Source: Lachnospiraceae bacterium UBA3645
GTDB taxonomy: Bacteria; Bacillota; Clostridia; Lachnospirales; Lachnospiraceae
Reading direction: 5' to 3'
DNA length: 16,908 bases
Assembly (NCBI GenBank): GCA_002373555.1
Contig: DFKM01000064.1
Location: 1 to 16,908, forward strand
A program made the position numbers and the translations under genes. The notes below the pieces were generated by a model that was not told where the DNA came from, did not search any database, and saw only the letters and a list, made by a program, of their open reading frames with translations. Positions 1 to 6,288 of this stretch are shown piece by piece (position 1 is the first letter of the stretch; each line of letters begins with the position of its first letter).

Positions 1-10
1 CCTGCATATC

Positions 11-33
11 AAAGACTGTGATCAGTCTTTTTT
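11..33. terminator. Hairpin with T-run at the left edge
   Basis: An 8-bp perfect stem (11-18 pairing with 23-30, AAAGACTG/CAGTCTTT) with a TGAT loop is followed on the plus strand by further T residues, giving a six-T run at 28-33. That is the shape of an intrinsic terminator for a plus-strand gene ending just left of the window. The right arm overlaps the last codons of the minus-strand SGNH gene, so it may also help end that transcript, although the minus side has no long T-run past the stem. Confidence 0.55.
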
Positions 34-1380
34 CATGACTCTCTGAAGGTATGCCGCGATGGAATCTCCCAGTGCAATATAACCTGCCTGCGTGGGATGC
101 AGACCGTCACTCAGCAGCATTTTCGCATTCGATGCTGTAAAGATCTTCGCCTCCTGAGAGTCATAGCATCGCACATTGTTTAGTTTCGCCAGCTTTTTTA
201 CTGCCCCGCAGTAGTCCAAAAGAGTGCAGCCGACTTTGTTTCTATCCTTATATCCGCCCTTCTTTCCCCACGTCTTTTTCATCGTGAGCCTGTAGATCGG
301 TGTGACCAGGACGATTTCCGCATCCGGATTCTGGTTCCTGATCTCCGCGATTGTCTCGTTTACGGCACCACAAAACGTAAATGCGTTCTGATCGGAAACA
401 GCTCCCAGCTTGACATTATTTGCATAATCGTTGGTACCGCAGGCCAGCACGATCGTGGTATATCCGGCATAGCTGACACTGCCCTTCTCAGTTCTCGCTG
501 CGATGCTCTTGGAATCGCTGATCTTCTTCCTTGCAAAATTGCATCCGGTGATGCCTGCATTCGTGTAAGAGATTCCTGTCAGCTGTTTCACTCTCTCCGG
601 AAACGGAATCGCGACCCGTGTCGTTTTGGTCCGGAATCCGTAGGTAATACTGTCGCCGATAAAAAGGACATTCTCGCCCGTATATTTCTTTCCGGCATCG
701 GATACGGAAGCCGACTGTTTCGAGACCAGTGTTTCACCATTTTTCTTTACGATTGCACGGACAGCGTATTCCGCTGATTTTCTGCCCTGATCGAGCGTGA
801 TTTTCCGCTTTTTGGCACTCACATCAGCCGCCTTCACCCATTTGGAGGAACCTGCTTTCTTTTTCTCCACTCTGTATCCGGAAGCCTCTTCCACAGCTGT
901 CCAGGATATCGTGATACGGCCGTCCTTTTCCGTAAGATTCTTGATCACAGGCGTCTCCGGCAGGCACACGATATTGATGCCGGCGGAACCCTTCGGGCTT
1001 AAGACTTTCCGTACACCGGATTTGGTATAGGAACACACGGCATAATCATATCCGGTACCGGGTACAGCTGACTTGTCCCGGTAACAGGTCCGGTTTGCAT
1101 CCGTGATCTTTTTCAGAAGCCGGTATTTTTTCTTACCGTTTATTCTCCGGTATATCTGATAGCCGGAAACATTTTTCACGGCTTTCCAGGAAACGAGAAT
1201 ACATCCGTCCACAGAGACTGCTTCCTGAACGACGGGCATCTTTCCTGCCGCTCCTGTGCTGCGCACAGTGATATCGGAAGAAGCAGATGCTCCGGACACC
1301 GGCACTGCAAGGCAGAATGCAAGAAACAGCAGAAAGACTGCCGCCGCTATTCTGTTTACCTTACAGCTTTTTTCAGTCAT
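22..1380 (-). CDS. Secreted FN3-repeat SGNH/GDSL hydrolase
   Basis: A 452-residue exported protein. Residues 1-33 look like a signal peptide (basic start, hydrophobic core about 11-28, then VSGASA). Residues about 48-135 and 143-228 are two related fibronectin type III-like domains, each with a VSW/ISW...SGY core. Residues about 235-452 form an SGNH hydrolase domain: GDS at 242-244, NAGITG at 274-279, GTND at 315-318 and DGLHP at 425-429. This gives a predicted catalytic Ser244 with Asp425 and His428. The family includes esterases that remove acyl groups from glycans or lipids; the substrate here is unknown. The ATG overlaps the SCIFF maturase stop by 8 bases (ATGACTGA), with GGAGG six bases upstream of the start, so translation is probably coupled to the maturase. 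There is no sortase motif or lipobox, so it is either free or held by its basic FN3 part. The hydrolase fold is clear; membership in the SCIFF pathway is only implied by position. Confidence 0.88.
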   Translation of the reverse strand: MTEKSCKVNRIAAAVFLLFLAFCLAVPVSGASASSDITVRSTGAAGKMPVVQEAVSVDGCILVSWKAVKNVSGYQIYRRINGKKKYRLLKKITDANRTCYRDKSAVPGTGYDYAVCSYTKSGVRKVLSPKGSAGINIVCLPETPVIKNLTEKDGRITISWTAVEEASGYRVEKKKAGSSKWVKAADVSAKKRKITLDQGRKSAEYAVRAIVKKNGETLVSKQSASVSDAGKKYTGENVLFIGDSITYGFRTKTTRVAIPFPERVKQLTGISYTNAGITGCNFARKKISDSKSIAARTEKGSVSYAGYTTIVLACGTNDYANNVKLGAVSDQNAFTFCGAVNETIAEIRNQNPDAEIVLVTPIYRLTMKKTWGKKGGYKDRNKVGCTLLDYCGAVKKLAKLNNVRCYDSQEAKIFTASNAKMLLSDGLHPTQAGYIALGDSIAAYLQRVMKKD

Positions 1381-2758
1381 CCTCTGCCTCCGCAGCTTTG
1401 ATCATGATCGCACATTCCACTCTTTTTCGTTCCAGTTCGCAGCCGATCTCATAAGAACCGTTGATATCATGGCTGAAGTTCCATGCATTGGCCGCGCAGC
1501 CGCCGCTGCAGTAAAATCTGGCAAAGCAGTCTTTGCAGGCGGGTTTCGCATAGACATTGCAAAGCTTGAACTCATCACGGATCTCCGGCTTTGTAATCCC
1601 CTCAAACACAGTGCCGAGGCAGAATTCCTCCTGTCCGACGAACTGATGACAGGGATACAGATCTCCCCACGGCGTCACGGCCAGATACTCCGTGCCCGAG
1701 CCGCAGCCGGAAAGGCGCTTATAAACACAGGGGCCGCCGGACAGATCAATCATGAAATGGAAGAAGTTGAAGCCGGATCCGGCTTTCTTCCGCTTTATCA
1801 TCTCCTTCGCCAGCTTATCATACTGCTCACAGATCACAGGAATATCTTCCTCCGTGAGCGCATACGGTTCTGTGGGCGGTGCCACGACCGGCTCCACCGA
1901 GATCTGCTTGAATCCCAGATCCGCCATATGCAGGACATCCTCGGAAAAATCCGTATTATAGTGCGTAAATGTTCCTCTCACATAGTAACGGTCCTGGTTC
2001 CTGGAATCTGCAAATTTCCGGAATTTCGGAACGATCCTGTCGTAGCTTCCCTGGCCGCCGCGGAAAGGACGCATCATATCATTGATCTCTTTCCGTCCGT
2101 CCAGAGACAGGACAACATTTCCCATCTCCTTATTGCAGAACTCCATGATCTCATCATTTAACAGGACGCCGTTCGTTGTCAGTGTGAAACGGAATCTTTT
2201 GTTTGCTTCCTTCTCGATGGATCGGCCGTACTCGACCAGCTTTTTGACCACGTCAAAATTGAGCGTCGGTTCCCCGCCGAAGAAATCCACCTCCAGATTG
2301 GTCCGGCTCCCGGAATTCGCCACCAGGAAATCCAGCGCGGCCTTGCCGACTTCAAAGCTCATCAGCGCGCGTCTGCCGTGGTATTCACCCTCTTCGGCAA
2401 AGCAGTAACGGCACGCCAGATTGCAGTCATGCGCGATATGCAGACAGAGCGCCTTGACAACGGTCTTTCTGGCCTTGAAATCCATCACCAGTTCCTGATA
2501 GGCATCGTCGGTGAACAGCTTCCCGTCCTCCTTCAGGGCTTCGATATCTTCATAAGCCTCCCTGACATCCGTCTCCGTGATGCTCTCGTCACCGGCATAT
2601 TTCCGCAGCATTTCCGCGATCAGCGCTTCTTTTTCCGTCTCCGTAAATGCCGCGATCATGTCATAGACGAGATCATCCACCACATGGATGCTGCCACTTG
2701 CGATATCAAGCACAATATTGTAACCGTTGTTCTTAAACAAATGTACGCGTTTATCCAT
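1373..2758 (-). CDS. SCIFF-peptide radical SAM maturase (SPASM, thioether forming)
   Basis: A 461-residue radical SAM enzyme that would install Cys-to-side-chain thioether links in the SCIFF peptide encoded just upstream. Residues 1 to about 95 are the precursor-recognition region typical of these maturases. The AdoMet-cluster motif CxxxCxxC is at Cys112, Cys116 and Cys119, and GGEP at 161-164 is the usual AdoMet-binding motif. The C-terminal SPASM/twitch region carries many cysteines for auxiliary Fe-S clusters (344, 352, 370, 380, 400, 408, 411, 417, 421, 440). I chose the ATG at 2758 because a TTTGGAGG site lies just upstream and the protein then begins with MDKRVHLFKNN as expected. An upstream ATG at 2788 would add 10 residues and lacks a ribosome binding site. 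Known maturases of this family modify a six-cysteine precursor (ranthipeptide class). The function of the final product is not established. Confidence 0.93.
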   Translation of the reverse strand: MDKRVHLFKNNGYNIVLDIASGSIHVVDDLVYDMIAAFTETEKEALIAEMLRKYAGDESITETDVREAYEDIEALKEDGKLFTDDAYQELVMDFKARKTVVKALCLHIAHDCNLACRYCFAEEGEYHGRRALMSFEVGKAALDFLVANSGSRTNLEVDFFGGEPTLNFDVVKKLVEYGRSIEKEANKRFRFTLTTNGVLLNDEIMEFCNKEMGNVVLSLDGRKEINDMMRPFRGGQGSYDRIVPKFRKFADSRNQDRYYVRGTFTHYNTDFSEDVLHMADLGFKQISVEPVVAPPTEPYALTEEDIPVICEQYDKLAKEMIKRKKAGSGFNFFHFMIDLSGGPCVYKRLSGCGSGTEYLAVTPWGDLYPCHQFVGQEEFCLGTVFEGITKPEIRDEFKLCNVYAKPACKDCFARFYCSGGCAANAWNFSHDINGSYEIGCELERKRVECAIMIKAAEAEDD

Positions 2759-2786
2759 AAAGCCTCCAAAAGTTCCGCATATAGGC

Positions 2787-2819
2787 AAAACCGCTGCTCC
2801 ACTGAAAGTGGTGCAGCGG
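2787..2819 (-). terminator. Attenuator-like hairpin between SCIFF peptide and maturase genes
   Basis: The arms 2791-2803 and 2807-2819 (CCGCTGCTCCACT and AGTGGTGCAGCGG) pair over 13 positions with one T/T mismatch and a three-base loop. Read on the minus strand, the stem is followed at once by TTTT (2787-2790), then by GCC. The short T-run suggests partial termination: most transcripts would end after the short peptide gene and a fraction would read through into the maturase and SGNH genes. This is a usual way to make more precursor than modifying enzyme. The hairpin sits 25 bases after the SCIFF stop codon. Confidence 0.7.
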
Positions 2820-2844
2820 CTGTTACTCTACCTGATTTGATACC

Positions 2845-2985
2845 TTATTTATTCTCGCAGGTCTGGTTTCCTACGGTGCAGGAAGTCTTGCAGGCAGACT
2901 GGCAGGAAGTCTGGCACTCGCCGCAGCCGCCCTTCTTGGTGCTTTCCTTAAGGTCTCTGGTAACTAAAGTCTTGATTCTCTTCAC
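2845..2985 (-). CDS. SCIFF peptide precursor (six cysteines in forty-five)
   Basis: A 46-residue peptide starting with GTG, preceded by AAGGAGG with 8 bases of spacing. The N-terminal part (VKRIKTLVTRDLKESTKKGG, first residue read as Met) is the basic leader typical of SCIFF. The C-terminal core has exactly six cysteines, at 21, 24, 28, 32, 36 and 43, spaced C-x2-C-x3-C-x3-C-x3-C-x6-C. As I recall, the thioether characterised in a SCIFF homologue joins Cys32 to Thr37; both residues occur at those positions here. The adjacent radical SAM maturase is the expected modifying enzyme. It has its own consensus promoter upstream and an attenuator-like hairpin downstream. No dedicated exporter or protease gene is visible nearby. 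The biological role of SCIFF is not settled, so none is assigned. The gene is too short and lacks an ATG, so simple ORF calling misses it. Confidence 0.95.
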   Translation of the reverse strand: MKRIKTLVTRDLKESTKKGGCGECQTSCQSACKTSCTVGNQTCENK

Positions 2986-3034
2986 GGATCGATCCTCCTT
3001 ATAGCTTAAAGCAGATGCTTTTTCAATCTGTTAA

Positions 3035-3063
3035 ATTTTACCTTATACAGGAAGAAATGTCAA
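3035..3063 (-). promoter_or_regulatory. Promoter of the SCIFF operon
   Basis: Read on the minus strand, TTGACA (3058-3063), a 17-base spacer and TAAAAT (3035-3040) make a near-perfect housekeeping sigma promoter. The -10 lies about 50 bases upstream of the GTG start of the SCIFF peptide, leaving a short AT-rich leader that ends in AAGGAGG. The strength of the match fits high expression of the peptide. The region 3064-3145 upstream holds only the small dyads and no gene. Confidence 0.85.
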
Positions 3064-3079
3064 TAAAGGATGTGGCGGG

Positions 3080-3102
3080 GGACAGGGGCCAGCTCCCTGT
3101 CC
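3080..3102. repeat. GGACAGGG...CCCTGTCC inverted repeat
   Basis: A perfect 8-bp inverted repeat (3080-3087 and 3095-3102) encloses a 7-base loop, and a weaker 6-bp hairpin (3107-3112/3117-3122) follows at once. It lies between the end of the UPF0210/PFL gene and the SCIFF promoter, so it may end the polA operon transcript, but no T-run follows on either strand. Its GGGGACAGG core also occurs in the large palindrome at 14076-14146, which suggests a dispersed REP-like element family. Confidence 0.5.
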
Positions 3103-3145
3103 TTCGCGGTCTGCTGAGGCCGGTGGGTGTATCAAAAATCCCGTC

Positions 3146-4510
3146 TCAGTTCTTGAACGAATGGATCGGCGCCGGGATCCGGCCGCCTCTGTTAATAAAC
3201 TCTGCGCAGCCATAGCGGTTCACCGGCATGATCGGCGCATATCCGAGGAGCCCGCCGAATTCGACCTTCTCCCCGAGTCCCTTCCCGATCACGGGAATGA
3301 TCCTGACGGCTGTCGTTTTGTTGTTCACCATACCGATCGCCGCTTCATCGGCAATGATGCCGGAAATGGTCGAGGCCGGTACATCACCGGGAATTGCGAT
3401 CATATCCAGGCCGACAGAGCAGACACAGGTCATGGCTTCCAGCTTCTCGATGGTCAGCGCGCCTTTTTCCACGGCGTCGATCATACCCTGGTCTTCACTG
3501 ACGGGAATGAATGCCCCGGAAAGTCCGCCCACATAGGAGGAAGCCATCACGCCGCCCTTTTTCACCTGGTCGTTCAGCAGCGCGAGCGCCGCAGTCGTTC
3601 CCGGCGCACCCACGGATTCCAGGCCCATCTCTTCGAGGATTCCGGCAACGGAATCGCCGATGGCAGGCGTAGGTGCCAGCGAGAGATCGATGATGCCGAA
3701 CGGCACGCCGAGTCTTCTGGAAGCTTCCTGCGCGACCAGCTGACCGACTCGGGTGACCTTGAACGCCGTCCGCTTGACGGTCTCGCAGAGCACTTCAAAA
3801 TTCTCCCCGTGAATACCGGAAAGAGCAGTCTTCACAACACCGGGGCCGCTGACGCCGACATTGATGATCGCATCGCCTTCCGTCACGCCGTGAAAAGCGC
3901 CGGCCATGAACGGATTGTCATCCGGGGCATTGCAGAAGACCACAAGCTTGGCACAGCCGAGCGAATCGTTCTCCGCGGTCGCCTCTGCGGTGGCTTTGAC
4001 CATCTCGCCCATCAGCTTGACGGCATCCATATCAATGCCGGTACGGGTGGAGCCGACATTCACGGAACTGCAGACACGCTCGGTCGCGCTGAGCGCCTCC
4101 GGAATCGATTCGATCAGCATACGGTCTGCTTTTGTCATGCCCTTCGAAACAAGTGCGGAATAACCGCCGAGGAAATTGACGCCGGTCGTATGCGCGGCGC
4201 GGTCAAGCGTCTTCGCAATGCTGACAAAATCCTCCGAACTCTTTGCCGCCGAACCTGCGGCAAGCGCGATGGGCGTGACGGAGATCCTCTTGTTGACGAT
4301 CGGAATTCCGTATTCATTCTCGATCTCTTCGCCGGTCTTTACAAGGTTCTCGGCCAGTCCGGTGATCCTGTCATAGATCTTGTCGTTGAACTTTTTGATA
4401 TCGGTATCGGCGCATTCCAGGAGGCTGATGCCCATGGTGATGGTGCGGACATCCAGTTTCTCCTCGTCGATCATTTTATTGGTCTCGAGAATTTCATTAA
4501 ACTCTATCAT
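3146..4510 (-). CDS. UPF0210 / PFL family protein (DUF711)
   Basis: A 454-residue cytosolic protein matching the UPF0210/DUF711 family, described as PFL-like for its resemblance to the pyruvate formate-lyase fold; the usual length is about 450. It begins [14 protein letters not shown] and is rich in Gly, Ala and Val segments (for example [12 protein letters not shown] and [14 protein letters not shown]). I see no signal peptide or membrane segment. GGAGG lies 8 bases before the ATG. It follows the ACT-domain gene by 18 bases, the standard pairing of these two conserved families across Firmicutes and archaea. That linkage suggests the ACT protein binds a small ligand and controls or partners this protein. 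No reaction has been firmly assigned to the family, and I assign none. It is the last gene of the operon that starts with polA. Confidence 0.92.
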   Translation of the reverse strand: MIEFNEILETNKMIDEEKLDVRTITMGISLLECADTDIKKFNDKIYDRITGLAENLVKTGEEIENEYGIPIVNKRISVTPIALAAGSAAKSSEDFVSIAKTLDRAAHTTGVNFLGGYSALVSKGMTKADRMLIESIPEALSATERVCSSVNVGSTRTGIDMDAVKLMGEMVKATAEATAENDSLGCAKLVVFCNAPDDNPFMAGAFHGVTEGDAIINVGVSGPGVVKTALSGIHGENFEVLCETVKRTAFKVTRVGQLVAQEASRRLGVPFGIIDLSLAPTPAIGDSVAGILEEMGLESVGAPGTTAALALLNDQVKKGGVMASSYVGGLSGAFIPVSEDQGMIDAVEKGALTIEKLEAMTCVCSVGLDMIAIPGDVPASTISGIIADEAAIGMVNNKTTAVRIIPVIGKGLGEKVEFGGLLGYAPIMPVNRYGCAEFINRGGRIPAPIHSFKN

Positions 4511-4528
4511 GGTGATTTCCTCCGCGCC

Positions 4529-4801
4529 TCAGATACGATGCATCTTTGTGAAGATCTCTTCCTTCTGACAGAGGATCCGGACGCCGATCTTCTCCCCGAT
4601 CTCCGAAAGACCGCCGGCAAGCTCGCCGTGGGACTTCGGAGAGCCGGATACGTCCACGACCATCATCATATTGAAGAAGCCGTCCACGATCGTCTGGGAA
4701 ATGTTCAGGATGTTGACCTGATTGTCGGCGAGATAGGTGCAGACGCCGGCGATGATGCCGACAGTATCTTTTCCGGTGACTGTGATGATTGTTCTTTCCA
4801 T
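4529..4801 (-). CDS. ACT domain-containing protein (UPF0237)
   Basis: A 90-residue single ACT domain. It starts with a strand leading to a TGKDTVGIIAGV turn (residues about 9-20), the typical ACT ligand-site region. A helix (VCTYLADNQVNILNIS) and strand (FFNMMMVVDV) follow, giving the beta-alpha-beta-beta-alpha-beta order. ACT domains bind amino acids or similar small molecules and act as sensors. AAGGGG lies 7 bases upstream of the ATG. The gene starts 12 bases after the MBL-fold gene stop and ends 18 bases before the UPF0210 gene, its constant partner. A regulatory subunit role for UPF0210 is inferred from this conserved pairing. The ligand is unknown. Confidence 0.93.
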   Translation of the reverse strand: MERTIITVTGKDTVGIIAGVCTYLADNQVNILNISQTIVDGFFNMMMVVDVSGSPKSHGELAGGLSEIGEKIGVRILCQKEEIFTKMHRI

Positions 4802-4813
4802 GGTAAACCCCTT

Positions 4814-5611
4814 CTAAATCTCATATACTTTTCCGCAGATGTCGCGGGGGGCGACATCCAGCGGGAAATCAGAAGCCTTGTACACATTGTCGCTGCCGTC
4901 GATCTCCAGCCTGACAGTCTCCTCCGCCAGCAGCGGATAATTATTCTCCTTGCTCAGATGTCCGAGCACGATATGCCGGATCCCGTCATGCAGGATCTTC
5001 GAGATCAGCTGCCCGGCCGTCTCATTGCACAGATGCCCGCGGCTGCCGAGGATCCTGGTCTTTAACGGATACGGATACGGCCCCAGCTCCAGCATCCGGA
5101 TATCATGATTGGCCTCCACCATCACCATATCCAGATCCTTCAGTTCCCCGGTGATCCGCTCGTCATATTCGCCGAGATCCGTCACCACCGCGAGTTTCCG
5201 CTTCCCGTCCGACAGTCTGTAGGCGACCGGATCGGCCGCATCATGCGGCACGGAAAACGGATGAATCTGCATGCTGCCGAGCTCCAGATCCTGATCGTTT
5301 TCGATCGGATGGAACAGCTCTTCATTCACCCGGCCGAGCCTGCCGTCCGCGAGCATGCTCTCGATCGTCCCCGCCGTGGCGTAGACCGGCACCTCACATT
5401 TCCGCAGCAGCACGCCCAGGCCCTTGATATGATCCGCGTGCTCATGGGTGATCAGGATCCCGGTCAGATCCTCCGGCGCAAGCCCGATGGAAGAAAGTCC
5501 CTCGCGGACACGTTTCCCCGGAATGCCGTCGTCGATCAGGAAGTGCTCCGTATCGTTTCCCACATAGATACAGTTGCCCGAGCTTCCGCTCGAAATGCTT
5601 AAAAACCTCAA
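4814..5611 (-). CDS. MBL-fold metallo-hydrolase, YycJ/WalJ-like
   Basis: A 265-residue cytosolic metallo-beta-lactamase-fold protein. The N-terminus LRFLSISSGSSGN matches the SISSGSSGN opening of the YycJ/WalJ group, and the metal-binding motif THEHADH lies at 55-61. Further probable ligands are His123 (VPHDAADP), Asp145 (VTDLGEY) and His218 (VLGHLS). Members are thought to act as phosphodiesterases or nucleases on nucleic acid; the exact substrate is not set. I place the start at a TTG at 5611 because GAGGG lies 7 bases upstream and the family homology begins there. A longer reading from 5794 would only add residues from coaE in the wrong frame. The TTG overlaps the coaE stop (TTGA), so translation is coupled. 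In many Firmicutes yycJ sits with walKR; here it follows polA-coaE, so a DNA repair or replication link is possible but inferred. Confidence 0.9.
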   Translation of the reverse strand: MRFLSISSGSSGNCIYVGNDTEHFLIDDGIPGKRVREGLSSIGLAPEDLTGILITHEHADHIKGLGVLLRKCEVPVYATAGTIESMLADGRLGRVNEELFHPIENDQDLELGSMQIHPFSVPHDAADPVAYRLSDGKRKLAVVTDLGEYDERITGELKDLDMVMVEANHDIRMLELGPYPYPLKTRILGSRGHLCNETAGQLISKILHDGIRHIVLGHLSKENNYPLLAEETVRLEIDGSDNVYKASDFPLDVAPRDICGKVYEI

Positions 5612-6249
5612 TTCGTTTCCCTCAAATCGCGCATCAGAAGGACTTTCCCGACACGCGGATGATCCTTTTCCGGTTCCATGACGGCACGGATCTGCGCCTC
5701 GGTCTCTTCTATGCTGTCTCTGTTGTCGATCACATGCGCAGCCAGATTGGCATAGACATATTCCGGCGGCTGCGCTGCCAGGATGCTCCGGCATTTATCC
5801 TCCGAGTAGCCGCGGCCTGCCATGAGCCTCCGGATCCTGTCCCGCTCCGGCACATGGATGTACCAGATTTCATCACACAGTTCTTTCATGCGTGCTGCAT
5901 CCGGAAGCGCTGCTTCATAGGCGATAACGCTGCGGCGGCTCCTTTTGATCCTGGCTGCCACCTCATCCCGGACGAGCGGATGAATGATCGCATTCAGCCG
6001 CAGCCGGAAATCCGGGCAATAGTAAAGTGCGGTGCCCAGTTTCTCCTTGTCGATCGTTCCGTCGGCGGCGAAATATTGATCGCCCCATTCCTTTTTGATC
6101 CCTTCATGTCCGGGCATGCCCGGCATCATCAGTTCCTTCGCCACGATATCGGCTTCGATTACCTGCGCACGGTAATCCTTTTTCAGTATGCCCAGCACAA
6201 CGCTTTTCCCGCTGCCTACGCCTCCTGTGATCCCAATGACCTTTTTCAT
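5608..6249 (-). CDS. coaE: Dephospho-CoA kinase
   Basis: A 213-residue P-loop kinase catalysing the last step of coenzyme A synthesis, ATP-dependent phosphorylation of the 3'-hydroxyl of dephospho-CoA. The Walker A motif GGVGSGKS is at residues 9-16, followed by EADIVAKELM, the expected substrate-side acidic motif, and IHPLVRDEV in the middle of the protein; this matches CoaE in order and length. Two ATGs are possible. I chose 6249 because GAAGGA is then 8 bases upstream and the protein starts MKKVIGITGG; the ATG at 6258 would have the same site touching the start codon. It lies 39 bases after polA and its TGA overlaps the TTG of the MBL-fold gene. The polA-coaE order is common in Firmicutes. 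Confidence 0.95.
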   Translation of the reverse strand: MKKVIGITGGVGSGKSVVLGILKKDYRAQVIEADIVAKELMMPGMPGHEGIKKEWGDQYFAADGTIDKEKLGTALYYCPDFRLRLNAIIHPLVRDEVAARIKRSRRSVIAYEAALPDAARMKELCDEIWYIHVPERDRIRRLMAGRGYSEDKCRSILAAQPPEYVYANLAAHVIDNRDSIEETEAQIRAVMEPEKDHPRVGKVLLMRDLRETN

Positions 6250-6288
6250 TGCACACATCCTTCAGATTTCGGGGCGGATCCCCTTTTT

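Noticed and set aside
1256..2161. Plus-strand open frame of 301 codons
   Set aside because: Antisense to the SGNH and maturase genes, both of which have clear catalytic motifs.
2989..3145. Possible riboswitch or small RNA in the SCIFF upstream region
   Set aside because: Only a promoter, a short leader and small dyads are visible; no conserved riboswitch core could be recognised.
3161..5065. Long plus-strand open frame of 634 codons
   Set aside because: It is antisense to the UPF0210, ACT and MBL genes, is rich in His, Asp, Arg and Gly without any domain, and has no ribosome binding site. It reflects codon bias of the opposite strand.
5612..5794. Longer N-terminus for the MBL-fold protein
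   Set aside because: The extra 61 residues are coaE read in another frame, and the family homology starts at the TTG at 5611, which has its own ribosome binding site.
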